Part shown: positions 54,892 to 64,000 of the stretch, piece by piece | Layout: each line of letters starts with the position of its first letter | How positions within the stretch are numbered: the stretch's first letter is position 1 | Assembly: GCA_020796225.1 (NCBI GenBank) | Contig: CM036762.1 | Coordinates: 13,690,414-13,754,413 of the forward strand | Source: Arion vulgaris | Taxonomy: Eukaryota; Mollusca; Gastropoda; Stylommatophora; Arionidae | Length of the DNA: 64,000 bases | Reading direction: 5' to 3' | Notes under the pieces: generated by a model | Told to the model about the DNA's origin: nothing | The model's database searches: none | What the model saw: the letters and a program-made list of their open reading frames with translations, nothing else | Made by a program: the position numbers and the translations under genes

Positions 54892-55965
54892 TGCAGAAGG
54901 TTACAGTTTTACTATACCAACACTTCCGTAGGGAATCTAAGAGAGGTCATCTATATTGCGATATTCATAACCCTGAGAAACGAACGCAACTGGCGCTTGG
55001 TCTGAATAGAGAATCCTTTTCCCGATGGATTAAACAGGACACAAAGGCACTCAATGTCAAGCACGGAAGGAAAGAACAATTGACGACTTTGACAAGATGT
55101 CGTCTAGACGAGCTTTGATGAAAATGTCTGCACTAATGTCAAGCAAGGAAGGAAAAGAACAATTGACGACTTTGACATAGATGTCATAAGACGGGAGCTC
55201 TTGAAAATGTTTGCGACAAATCAACTTGTTACTCTCAGGAAACTGAAATTAAAACTGCAATCAGATTGCAGCATAGACATTTCTAAAAGTACCTATGGAA
55301 AATTGTAAGAGCCGCCGGCTTCATCTTCAGAAAAACTATAGGCGGCAGGAATATTATTTGTGAAAAGTCACATTTAATTGCTGCCCGAAGTAAATACCTG
55401 AGGCAGATCCGTGAGCGGCGGAGGCAAGGCTATGATATTGTATATTTGGACGAATCCTGGGTCAATGCTCACCACACCAATGCTAAAGAATGGCAATCAG
55501 TAGACGGTGAACAGAAAAGAAAATACCAAGCAGCAAAGGCCAGCGTATTATACTAGCACATGCAGGAAGCAGTGAAGAAGGTCTTGTCCATGACGCTGGA
55601 CTTATTTTCCAATCAAAAAGTACCGACGGTAGGGACTAACACACATAAATGAATGGACATATTTTCAGGCACTGGATGGAGAAAGATCTACTTTCAATTC
55701 TAAACAGACCATCATGCTTGGTAATGGATAATGCATCCTATCACAACGCAGTATCAGCGGAAGACAAAGTGCCAACTGCATCAAATACAAAAGATCAAAT
55801 TAGGACTTGGCTTGCTAAAGAAAATGTCAGCTTCGATGATACATATTTGAAACCCGAGTTGTTGCACCTGGTGAGGATGACAAATAAGACAAAGGTGTTT
55901 TATATTGACAAAATCATTGCGGAATACGGCCACGTCTTTGCGACTACCTCCATATCATGCTCACC
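54892..55965 (+). pseudogene. DD83E Tc1-like transposase, left part
   Basis: The frame from about 54892 (MQKVTVLLYQHFRRESKRGH) includes a helix-turn-helix-like region (RTQLALGLNRESFSRWIKQD). A shifted frame at about 55439 gives IVYLDESWVNAHHTNAKEW with the first catalytic Asp. The frame 55649-55993 has NRPSCLVMDNASYHNA with the second Asp, then WLAKENVSFDD and KVFYIDKIIAEYGH. A 2-bp deletion (CACGTC for CACACGTC) shifts the frame before the third catalytic motif, and the LINE begins a few bases later. Confidence 0.85.
55525..55965 (+). repeat. 441-bp direct repeat flanking the LINE, left copy
   Basis: It runs from ACCAAGCAGCAAAGGCC to CATATCATGCTCACC and matches 58995-59437 with few differences. 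The LINE occupies exactly the space between the two, so this has the form of a very long target-site duplication. Confidence 0.9.
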
Positions 55966-58900
55966 ACCATCGGCCAGTATTTCTCACTGTTGAAAATCAA
56001 CCCATCAGGAAGAGCAGCACTCTATCTAGGTGGAATTACAAGAAGGCAGATTGGACAATGTATAAGCATCGCACCAGTATACTGACACTAGGTCTATCTA
56101 CTGACAAGGAGATCAACAAGGAGTTGATGAGTTCAGCTGATGCATAAACAGGCTGCCTGCGAAACAATCCCTAGAGGGGCCTGAAAGCACTACACGCCTT
56201 ACTGGAGCAGTGAATTGAACTACTGCACAATAATGTAGAAATTTCACGAAAGCAGGCAGAGACCACTCCATGCCAAGAACACCACAACAAATATCAGCAT
56301 GCCAAGGCTATATTTCAAAGGGCCAAGCTGCAGGCCAGGCGGAGGAGCTGGAAGGAAAACAGAGTCCTTAAACTTTGAAAGAGATACTCAGGAAGCTGTG
56401 AAGCTGGTAAAACAACTTAATGATGAAGGTACAGGGAGAAGTCCAAAGATTGCATTAAACAAAGATGGAAACATCCTCACAGGAAAACAGGCAGCTGATC
56501 ATTTTGCAGACTCCTTTGCTAAAGACAGCAATATTTAAATTAGCACAACGAAACAGCGAGAGATTCGTGAAGAAAAGCAAAATGTAGAGCAAGATGAAAC
56601 CATACCTGAAGTGATGAAGACCCCAATCACATTTAAAGAACTGGAACTAGCAATATCCAAATTAAAATTGAGAAAATCAACAGGAGCTGATGGAGTGTCC
56701 AATGAGATGATTAAGAACTTAGGAACTGCAGCAAAAACAAAGTTACTGCAGATTTACAATAATTGTTGGATCTTGGGTCAAGTTCCACAGACCTGGAGAG
56801 AAGCAATCATGATACCGCTCTCGAAACCTGGAAAAGATAGTTCTTCTGCCTCCAGCTACCGACCGATCAGTCTTACAAGTTGTATCTGCAAAACAATGGA
56901 ACGTATAATCAATCTCCGACTGCAGTGGTATCTTGAAAGCGAAAACATTCTTGTGTCACAGCAGGCAGGTTTCAGGCAGTGCTACTCTACTGAAGACCAA
57001 GCAATGTACCTTTCTCAGGAGATTGAGGATGCGTTCCAAGATAAGAAACTGGTACTAGCGACGTGGATAGACCTAAGGAAAGCCTTTGACAAGGTTTGGA
57101 AAGAAGGACTGCTGAAGAAACTGAGAAATAGTAGAATAAAGGGTAGGATGTACAGATGGATAAAAGCATACTTACATAACAGAAAAGCCAGTGTGCATCT
57201 AGATGGACTCAAGAGTAAAAAGTTCTACTGGTCATGGCGTCCCTCAAGGAGGAGTATTGTCCCCACACTCTTTCTTGATTTTCATCAACGACCTGGTTGC
57301 TGAGTTACCACAGGGAGTAAAAGTTGCAATGTACGCTGATGATCTGGTAATATGGTGCACAAATGAGTATGCAACAGTGGCCACCAAATTGATACAAAGA
57401 GATGTAGATGCCTTAACCTCATGGGAAAACAGATGGTGTGTCAGCATCAACACAGATAAGTGCAGCACTACACTTTACTCTCTCTCTCCCAAACAAAAGC
57501 TGGCACCATTAAAATAAATGGAGAACTGCTAAGAGAAGACAAGCAACCCACCTATCTCGGAGTTACATTCGATGATAGACTGACGTGGAAGCAGCACATC
57601 AACAAAGCAGCAGCAAAGGCCAGGAGGAAGTTAGCCATCCTGAGAAAATTAAGTGGAACCACATGGGGCGCCAGTCAAAAATACTTTAAAATATTTATCA
57701 GCAGGGCATACGACCACACCTTGAATATGGGTCAGCTGCATGGTGTCCAGCATCAAATACCACATTAGGAGAACTGATAAGGTGCAAACCAGGCGCTTGT
57801 GTCATCACAGGAGCAATGAAAACAACACCAATAGTGGAGATGGAAAGAGTGGGGGAATACAAGCACTGAGAGAACGCAGAGACACAAAAGTGATGACGCA
57901 GGCAGAAAAGTTTCTGAGTATGCAAGCCACCAATGGAAAACAGATTCCAAAATCTAGCATTGGGGCGGCTGAAAAGAAGCAGCTTTATTCACCAGGCCAA
58001 TAGACTGAATAGGCAAACCTCAGACCTACCAAAAGTTGGCATCCCCTAAAGTCTGTGCCAGAGCAAACCCTTGGAGAGAGGAGACTGAACCAGAAGTATG
58101 TATCCAGACAGAAGTGAAAGGAATATTCGACAAGGATGAGCAGAACAGCATACAACGCAAGACAGTCACTCTCAGTTTACTTGATGAAGAATACCCACAT
58201 GACCTCTGGGTCCGAGTATACACGGATGGGTCAGCAGAAATGCAGTGAAGAATGGAGGAGCAGGAGTGTACATAGAATACCCAAACAACGCTAGAGATGC
58301 GATTAAAGTACTAACGGGGAAATTCTGTCACAACTATGATGCAGAAATTCAGGCAATCAAGGTGGCAACTGAAAACTGTTGAATACCAGACCCGATCCTC
58401 AACCTGTTGTATTTTTGACTGATGCAAAATCAGCACTCCAAGCACTTCAGTCCAGAAAATTGGCAGGTCTACAGACCCTACTGTCTAAATTGTCCAAGCA
58501 TCGCAGGGTCGTCTTGCAGTGGATACCTCTCACTGTGGAATACCAGGAAATGAAACAGCAGACCGATTGGCAAGGAAGGTGCTGCAGGAGAGCAACCGAT
58601 GTGCCAGTTACCTACCACCAAAAGAAAAGGATGATTAAATCAATCAAAAAGCCACAAATACCAACACAAGACGATTACTATAATATGAGCATATTGGAAC
58701 AAGTTGTGATTCTGCGCCTTAGAACAGAAGACAATCGGCTCCGCAGCCACATGTATACAAAATTCAAGATTGACAATTCAGCCATGTGTACATGTCGACA
58801 GGCAAACCAGACTGCAGAGCACATACTTCAAGACTGCCCCAAATATGATACACTGAGGCAAACTCACTGGCCTAACGAAACAACACTTGACATAAAACTA

Positions 58901-58994
58901 CACGGACCTCTGTGTGAGCTACAAAAGACAGTGAAGTTCATACAAGAGACAACATTGAATATATAGACATATTTCAAGCGAACGAAAGGAAGGA
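55966..58994 (+). mobile_element. RNase H-containing LINE (I/Nimb-like), 5'-truncated
   Basis: It begins within the region linking endonuclease to RT and ends just after the stop of the C-terminal domain, with GAACGAAAGGAAGGA at the 3' border. It carries RT and RNase H on the plus strand. Clade placement rests on the RT-RNase H order and is an inference. Confidence 0.85.
55985..58966 (+). pseudogene. LINE RT, RNase H and C-terminal domain, broken
   Basis: 55980-56140 has TVENQPIRKSSTLSRWNYKK, the linker after the endonuclease. 56299-56538 has SLNFERDTQEAVKLVKQLND and GNILTGKQAADHFADSFA. 56611-57303 is the best RT block: LRKSTGADGVSNEMIKNL, SYRPISLTSCICKTMERI, QQAGFRQCYSTEDQ, ATWIDLRKAFDKVW (motif A Asp). 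57203-57517 adds HGVPQGGVLSPHSFLIFIND and VAMYADDLVIW (catalytic YADD). 57530-57720 has YLGVTFDDRLTWKQHI. RNase H follows: VRVYTDGSAE (58210), a shifted AEIQAIK, then VVFLTDAKSALQAL (58409). The last part ends with CTCRQANQTAEHILQDCPKY, a CCHC-like motif. Five or more frameshifts or stops inactivate it. Confidence 0.88.
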
Positions 58995-59437
58995 ACCAAG
59001 CAGCAAAGGCCAAAGGTATTATACTAACACATGCAGGAAGCAGTGAAGAAGGTCTTGTCCATGACGCTGACTTATTTTCCAATCAAAAAGTACCGACGGT
59101 AGGGACTACCACACAAAAATGAATGGACATATTTTCAGGCACTGGATGGAGAAAGATCTACTTTCAATTCTAAACAGACCATCATGCTTGGTAATGGATA
59201 ATGCATCCTATCACAACGCAGCATCAGCGGAAGACAAAGTACCAACTGCATCAAATACAAAAGATCAAATTAGGACTTGGCTAGCTAAGGAAAATGTCAG
59301 CTTCGATGATACATATTTGAAACCCGAGTTGTTGCACCTGGTGAGGATGACAAATAAGACAAAGGTGTTTTATATTGACAAAATCATTGCGGAATACGGC
59401 CACACGTCTTTGCGACTACCTCCATATCATGCTCACC
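58995..59437 (+). repeat. 441-bp direct repeat flanking the LINE, right copy
   Basis: It matches 55525-55965. Small differences include CCAAAGGT for CCAGCG near 59011, and CACACGTC for CACGTC near 59401. Confidence 0.9.
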
Positions 59438-59526
59438 TCAATCCGATAGAGCTTGTCTGGGCTAAAGTAAAGGGCAAGTTGCCGAACAGAACAGGACGTT
59501 TAAAATGTGTGATGTTGAAGTTCTGA
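59119..59526 (+). pseudogene. DD83E Tc1-like transposase, right part
   Basis: This frame keeps both the second and third catalytic residues: LVMDNASYHN and then LRLPPYHAHLNPIELVWAKV. Counting residues between the Asp of VMDN and the Glu of NPIE gives 83, much more than the 34-41 of common Tc1 and mariner types. It ends shortly after KGKLPNRTGR, where a frameshift separates the C-terminus (YNPFVQPVTIINL-like region, to about 59680). The sequence is intact enough to define the family. Confidence 0.85.
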
Positions 59527-60324
59527 CACGTGAGTTCCTCTCAGTGATAGAAATGCAGTTCTGGAAGAAGTGTGTTGAAAATGTGCTCCGAGAGGAAGAC
59601 GAGTACTGGCACCGAGATGGATTACAATTTGTCCAGCCAGTAACAATTATCAACCTCATGGAATCGTCAGATTCGGGATGATACAAATCATATTTTGATT
59701 ACAGACTTAGAAATAGAAAAGTATACATTTCCATATCCAAAATGCGTCTACCATCATACAATTTGGGTGAAGTAAGACACCCTGGGGTCTAATGGGTGGC
59801 TGAAGGAGGACTAACTGTTGCATATTGTATCCAAGTTCACGATTGCACATAAAGGGCAACACACTTAATTACTTGACCTATCAAGTTAATATGGAGATAC
59901 ACCTCTGAATAGAATTGACATGGACAAATTCTAGGGATACTGTAAAATCTAAAATTTGAGCCCCGCATTTGCAATTGTCATAAAAGATCAAAGGAATTCG
60001 CCGATGTAAAAAATCCGTAGCATCTATGGACTACTGGTTAGCTTTATTTTAGCGTCATTAATATTCTAAGGCTGCATGCACAAAATCACTGATATCCAAC
60101 AGGCAGTTTTCGAGAAAATCAATGTCAACCGTGCTCACGAATTAATGGACAGACTATAATTGTTTCCCAAGTCAGAACACAATCTCTCCGTTCTATTTCT
60201 ACATATCTTCATTATGTTACACGGGAAATACAAGATTTTTTCTTGCATTCCGTTGTCTATCAGAGAACTGTCCTGCTCTCCATATCAATATCTCCATTTT
60301 CGTATTTTAATTATGGTTTCATGA

Positions 60325-60571
60325 TGCTCAGTTGGGGTATATATTGCGAAGTGTATGCTCAGTTGGGATATATATTGCGAAGTGTATGCTCAGTTGGGAT
60401 ATATATTGCGAAGTGTATGCTCAGTTGGGATATATATTGCGAAGTGTATGCTCAGTTGGGATATATATTGCGAAGTGTATGCTCAGTTGGGATATATATT
60501 GCGAAGTGTATGCTCAGTTGGGATATATATTGCGAAGTGTATGCTCAGTTGGGATATATATTGCGAAGTGG
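60325..60571. repeat. 31-bp tandem repeat, 8 units
   Basis: The unit TGCTCAGTTGGGATATATAT TGCGAAGTGTA is repeated eight times and is almost invariant; only the first differs, with GGGGTA for GGGATA. Since 31 is not a multiple of 3, the same repeat is open in all three frames. The last unit runs into a tRNA-like sequence. Confidence 0.97.
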
Positions 60572-60640
60572 TTAAAATGTTCGTCTGTCGTTCTGAAGGT
60601 TGTGAGTTCAAATCCGGAGCGAGTCACGTGCAATTTTTTC
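60561..60640 (+). mobile_element. tRNA-like SINE head
   Basis: GCGAAGTGGTTAAAATGTTC (box A-like TGGTTAAAATG) is followed about 35 bp later by GTGAGTTCAAATCCGG (box B-like AGTTCAAATCC). The order and spacing match a pol III promoter. Pairing for a functional tRNA is poor (no clear acceptor stem), so I call a SINE head. The body may extend to about 60730. Confidence 0.55.
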
Positions 60641-60782
60641 ATAAGATTGTCATTGTGTTGCGAAGTTCGGGCTTTGTGCAACACTCTATGCAGACAGACT
60701 GTCATTGCTGCCGACGGGGACGGAGTAATATGGAGGGAAATCGGGGCAGTAAGTCAATTCTTTGCATTTAGATCTTTTTTTT

Positions 60783-60982
60783 TTTTCTGATCCAGAAGCA
60801 CTTGAGCTTTTCAGCTCTTCGGCTCGGTGCCATGACATCGTAACCCTTCGGTTCGGTGCCACGAGCACCGTAAATCTGGGGAATCTGTGGCTTTTTCTGC
60901 CATCCCGTGGAATTGAACCCGCACACACAGAGGGATAGTCACACGTAGTCCAACGCGCTACGAACACGCTGGGCAGACGGGC
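60783..60982 (-). mobile_element. tRNA-derived SINE, copy C
   Basis: A direct repeat GATCTTTTTTTT lies at 60771-60782 and 60983-60994. On the minus strand it has TAGCGCGTTGGAC (box A-like), GGGTTCAATTCC (box B), CGGTGCTCGTGGCACCGAA and GGCACCGAGCCGAAGAGC, then AGCTCAAGTGCTTCTGGATC. Closely related to copy A. Confidence 0.88.
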
Positions 60983-61205
60983 GATCTTTTTTTTCAAGAT
61001 GCATAGTTTGTATGAACTCTTCTTTACAAAATGACATAAATATACTAAAGTCACTTTACGAATGCATCATGGAATGTGGCAAAATTATGACATGAACAAT
61101 CACAGCCGCTCAAAATAATAATTACAACTAACACGCACTGAAGCGCACGGTTTTTGAAAGGAAAAGAATGTTTGTGACGTTGAGCGAACCAAGATGGTGG
61201 ACAGT

Positions 61206-61206
<1 letters not shown>

Positions 61207-61242
<36 letters not shown>
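61207..61242. repeat. GA dinucleotide microsatellite
   Basis: About 18 uninterrupted GA units. Confidence 0.97.
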
Positions 61243-61245
<3 letters not shown>

Positions 61246-62157
61246 GGGTAACCAAGATGAAGACAGATAGTTAGGAGATCTGGTGGTGAGAAATTGTAAA
61301 ATAATATCGTATTTACAACATACAGTTGAAAATGTTGTATATTCTGAGTGAATATTAAATGAGAGATTTTGTTTTTAAAAAAGACAGTTTGATTGATTAG
61401 ATTCAATTAGATGGCTTTAATTTATTTTTGGATATAATTTTTACTTATAGCTCGTTCCAACATTCGTGAGTGATCACACTAAGGTTTAATTTGTACGAAA
61501 TCTATCTGATGGATAAAAGTAATTTTTTGCATGTTGTCTTATATACCTCACGACCTTACGAATTCATGTTTAACTAATTGGTAGGTAGCTTAGTTGATGC
61601 AAAAACGTTTTTTGTTATATAATTTTGCATAAGCACAACAAAATGGTAACAACAGTTTAGAATTTACATTAATACACAAAATGGTGGCGAATGTTTGCAA
61701 AGGCGAATCCTTATTACATATTATAAAAATAAAGGTGACATTGTGAACAAATGATACCTTCAACTTCTATAAATGAAAATAAATGTTGCGTACATACGCC
61801 AATGACAGTCGGTAGGAAACATTGTGAACTGATTAATTCCACGGTATTCTGATTTTGACTGCACTGAATTGCATGTGAACACTGGAAATACTTAGTTATA
61901 GACAAACTTGACAATCGTACTGTAAAATTTCGATAAGTATACCATATCAACATCGCGGTAAATTTAGTAATAACATATAATAAAATTCTTTACAGAACTA
62001 AAGGTTTGGGTGGGCAAAAAATACTTTTGGAAGGTCGTCACTGTTACCTATACAAAAATGCAAAATCAAGAATTTCTGTCAAAGTGGATGATTTTATATC
62101 GGTCGGTAAAGATGATCACGAATTTTGGAACGAACTATAGTTATATCTTCCAGTAAG
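61243..62157. other. No recognised feature
   Basis: A/T-rich sequence with no recognised frame or repeat. Confidence 0.45.
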
Positions 62158-62165
62158 AAACTTTA

Positions 62166-62503
62166 CACTGGCGGCTCGTGATTTTTTGTTGTTGCTAGCC
62201 TCTGTTTTTTTTTTTGTTGCTGGGGCCAGACATTTTTTTGCTGTGGCCAGACATTTTTTTGTTGTTGCGTGCCAGACATTTTGTTGCTGTTGCTGTGGCC
62301 AGACATTTTTTGTTGTTGCTGGGGCAGAAATTTTTTTGGAAGCTGGGGCTAGACATTTTTTTTGGTAGCTGGGGCCAGACATTTTTTTCTAGAAAAATCA
62401 TGGTGTTTGGCTTCTATTTTTTAATTTATAAAATAATAAATATACGTTATACATTGCTTTGATGGGGCTCACCCACTGGCCTCTTATTGACGAGCCGCGA
62501 CTG
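62166..62503. mobile_element. 338-bp hAT-like MITE with internal minisatellite
   Basis: Left end CACTGGCGGCTCGTGA and right end (other strand) CAGTCGCGGCTCGTCA form TIRs. Flanks AAACTTTA (62158-62165) and AAACTTTC (62504-62511) are a 7-of-8 TSD. The interior (62178-62395) is tandem TTGCTGGGGCCAGACATTTT-type units, about eight. The right end is shared with 43090-43125. Confidence 0.75.
62178..62395. repeat. Minisatellite of GGGGCCAGACATTTTTT units
   Basis: Units of about 23-32 bp differ mainly in poly-T and GTTGTTGC length. They account for Lys/Asn/Ala-rich minus-strand frames, which are not genes. Confidence 0.85.
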
Positions 62504-62712
62504 AAACTTTCTATTAAATATTGAATATTAAATATGTATGCTTTTGTTGGCAGCAAAAAAAAATTGAAACATTCTTTTGTTTACTCTGTATTTTCATGTT
62601 TGTAATAACATGGAGTCAAAGAAAAAATGAGAAGCCTGTTATAACAAGTGTGCTGTGAAAGAAAAAACGGTTAAAAATTACATATTTACAGTGGTTTTGC
62701 ACTATATATATT

Positions 62713-62998
62713 TCCAGTATATATATATATATATATATTTAGGTCATGTTCTTAGATCAGACGAAAAAAGACTAAATCGACAAGTCCTTATGTGGTCACC
62801 AGTTGGGAAAAGAAAACGTGGAAGACCAAAGACCACTCTTCGAAGAACCATCCAACAAGAAAGTAAACTATTGGGATGTAAAACCAAGCAAGATCTCCAA
62901 CTGCTAGCAACGAACCACATCACATGGAGATCTAAAACCTATGCCCTATGTGCCGCCTTTGGCACGAAAGGAACAAACTAATGTATATATATATATAT
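62713..62998 (+). mobile_element. LINE 3' end inserted in a TA microsatellite
   Basis: The frame after 62740 reads LGHVLRSDEKRLNRQVLMWS, then KRKRGRPKTTLRRTIQQES and HITWRSKTYALCAAFGTKG, the C-terminus of a CFDP2/RTE-type LINE. TA repeats lie directly before (62718-62737) and after (62984-62998), so the fragment probably landed in a TA tract that now forms the TSD. Confidence 0.75.
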
Positions 62999-63014
62999 GC
63001 TCACCGTTTGAGTT

Positions 63015-63258
63015 AGTTATTACAAAGCATTAAAAGAAGGAAGATTAAATATTTCGGACACATCAAACGATATGAGTGCTTGGAGAAATTAATTTTAGAT
63101 AGAATGGTGCCTGGAAGAAGAACGAGAGGAAGACAAGGGTGCAGGATGTCATTGACGATCTGAGAATGACTGCTGCTTGCACAGAATATAGAGCTTTTCA
63201 GGAATGCTGTCATGTTAGCCAGTTCCGGAAGGGACAAGCTACTTGATGATGATGATGA
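63015..63258 (+). mobile_element. RTE-type LINE 3' end with TGATGATG tail
   Basis: KIKYFGHIKRYECLEKLILD and RRTRGRQ are readable near 63040-63140, followed by stops and an end CTTGATGATGATGATGAT. The TGATG-repeat tail is typical of RTE elements. Confidence 0.75.
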
Positions 63259-63519
63259 TATTGACCTGACCTCCGAGAACTTATGATATGTTGCCGAGGC
63301 CATGATATTCACATAAGTACATACTGGTGTAGCAACCTTACTACATTTGTCACATGTTGACACTGAATGTACTTTGAATTATGTTTTGACACATAGAGCA
63401 TCTCCACATAACTGCTGCACATTCTTGACAGTTGCACCAACACATACAAGGTAAGTTGACTGTGGTTCGTGTGTTTCTAAAACATGTAGCACATCTTTCG
63501 AAGTATTTAAGAGACTCAA

Positions 63520-63785
63520 CCTGTAAATATAAATATATATAAATGTATTAATTGAAGGAACCCACATGTAAATATAAATATATATAAATGTTTTAATTGG
63601 AGAACTCACCTGTAAAATATAAATATATATAAATGTTTTAATTGAAGGAACCTATTGTAAATATAAATATATATAATGTTTTAATTGAGGAACTCACTCT
63701 GTAAATATAAATATATATAAATATTTTAATTGAAGGAACTCACCAGTAAATATAAATATATATAAATGTTTCAGTTGAAGGAGAT
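63520..63785. repeat. A/T-rich ~48-bp minisatellite, 6 units
   Basis: The unit TGTAAATATAAATATATATA AATGTTTTAATTGAAGGAAC TCACC varies by small indels. Confidence 0.92.
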
Positions 63786-63839
63786 TTGAGAAAGACGAGA
63801 TGTGTGAGAAATAAATATGCGAATATTTTTAGTTTTCTA

Positions 63840-64000
63840 TTTTGAGTTCTATTGTTGATTTTCACAGTGGTTTGGGGAGAGCAGATATGGATGGTAGATT
63901 CCTGAGTACGAGGCAGGGAATGACCAAGACAAAGGTGGCAGAAAGACATTAAAGAAATATTGAACATGACGGTGGAAGAGGTGGGAGAACTTACTAGAGA
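63840..64000 (+). pseudogene. RTE-type LINE C-terminus, cut by the window end
   Basis: PRQRWQKDIKEILNMTVEEV and GELTR match RPRRRWLQDIKETMNMTIDE and VGELAR of the LINE at 20719-23795. One in-frame stop precedes PRQRW. The fragment continues past the window. Confidence 0.75.

Larger units (their letters stand above)
54416..60156 (+). mobile_element. IS630-Tc1-mariner transposon with DD83E transposase, split by a LINE
   Basis: TIRs of about 60 bp: TAGTCTGTCCATTAATTCGT onward at the left, and its complement at the right ending GGACAGACTA at 60156. TA dinucleotides at 54414-54415 and 60157-60158 are the expected TSD. Only 54416-55965 and 58995-60156 are transposon sequence; the rest is an inserted LINE. 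441 bp of the element are present on both sides of that LINE. Confidence 0.92.

Noticed and set aside
60561..60640. Functional tRNA gene
   Set aside because: A- and B-box-like sequences exist, but I could not form a proper acceptor stem and anticodon arm. A SINE head is more likely.
60243..60790. Three overlapping frames of 110-152 codons
   Set aside because: A 31-bp repeat without stops is open in all three frames and encodes the same repeated peptide in each.
62116..62462. Lys/Asn/Ala-rich minus-strand frames and a hydrophobic plus-strand frame
   Set aside because: Product of the MITE-internal minisatellite.

Overview
The window is animal nuclear DNA made mostly of transposable elements and tandem repeats. 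There is no prokaryotic gene organisation: reading frames are short, broken by stops and frameshifts, and belong to eukaryotic element families. These are RTE/CFDP2-like LINEs, an RNase H-bearing LINE, Penelope-like elements (PLE), Ty3/Gypsy, hAT (ZMYM1-like transposase) and IS630-Tc1-mariner. The mix fits an invertebrate, perhaps a mollusc or other lophotrochozoan; that last step is low-confidence inference. Only two stretches look like host genes: a secreted DUF4430/transcobalamin-like first exon at 15216-15572 and an RG/RGG-rich reading frame at 16105-16572.

Layout. (1) 1 to about 11480 is low-quality sequence with abnormal homopolymer runs. A Tc1-like element at about 9570-11637 can be compared with its cleaner relative at 54416-60156 and shows the same sequence with neighbour-copying base errors. 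This part also holds LINE and PLE 3' ends, a 255-bp SINE with a 12-bp target-site duplication (TSD) and a degenerate (TTAGAC)n array. (2) 11640-14930: a PLE, then a Gypsy reverse transcriptase (RT) relic split by a 1.31-kb non-coding retroposon. (3) 14930-20550: the two putative genes, an LTR-like repeat, a LINE tail, a perfect 132-bp inverted repeat and an unrecognised coiled-coil reading frame with one internal stop. (4) 20562-25182: a three-level nest, the 1.31-kb retroposon inside an RTE LINE inside a hAT transposon, with a direct repeat at each level. (5) 25200-32700: LINE relics and SINEs, many with clear TSDs. (6) About 32860-38877: a 33-bp minisatellite of roughly 100 units, split by a 2.7-kb hAT copy and ending at a hAT MITE. 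(7) 39300-49140: eroded LINE, LTR-like and MITE fragments. (8) 49150-54265: a deleted hAT copy, a 40-bp minisatellite and a nearly full-length 3.1-kb LINE with a 12-bp TSD. (9) 54416-60156: a Tc1-like DNA transposon with an unusually wide DD83E spacing, split by a 3-kb LINE whose flanks repeat 441 bp of the target. (10) 60300-64000: a 31-bp tandem repeat, SINEs, a hAT MITE, LINE 3' ends and an A/T-rich minisatellite.

The elements appear to interact as parasite and host. The LINEs supply retrotransposition machinery. The short elements share either tRNA-like promoter boxes, or the LINE 5' head plus a GAA-repeat tail, so they are probably LINE-mobilised. hAT elements have landed three times in or beside minisatellites. 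I found no operon, CRISPR array, rRNA gene or functional tRNA.
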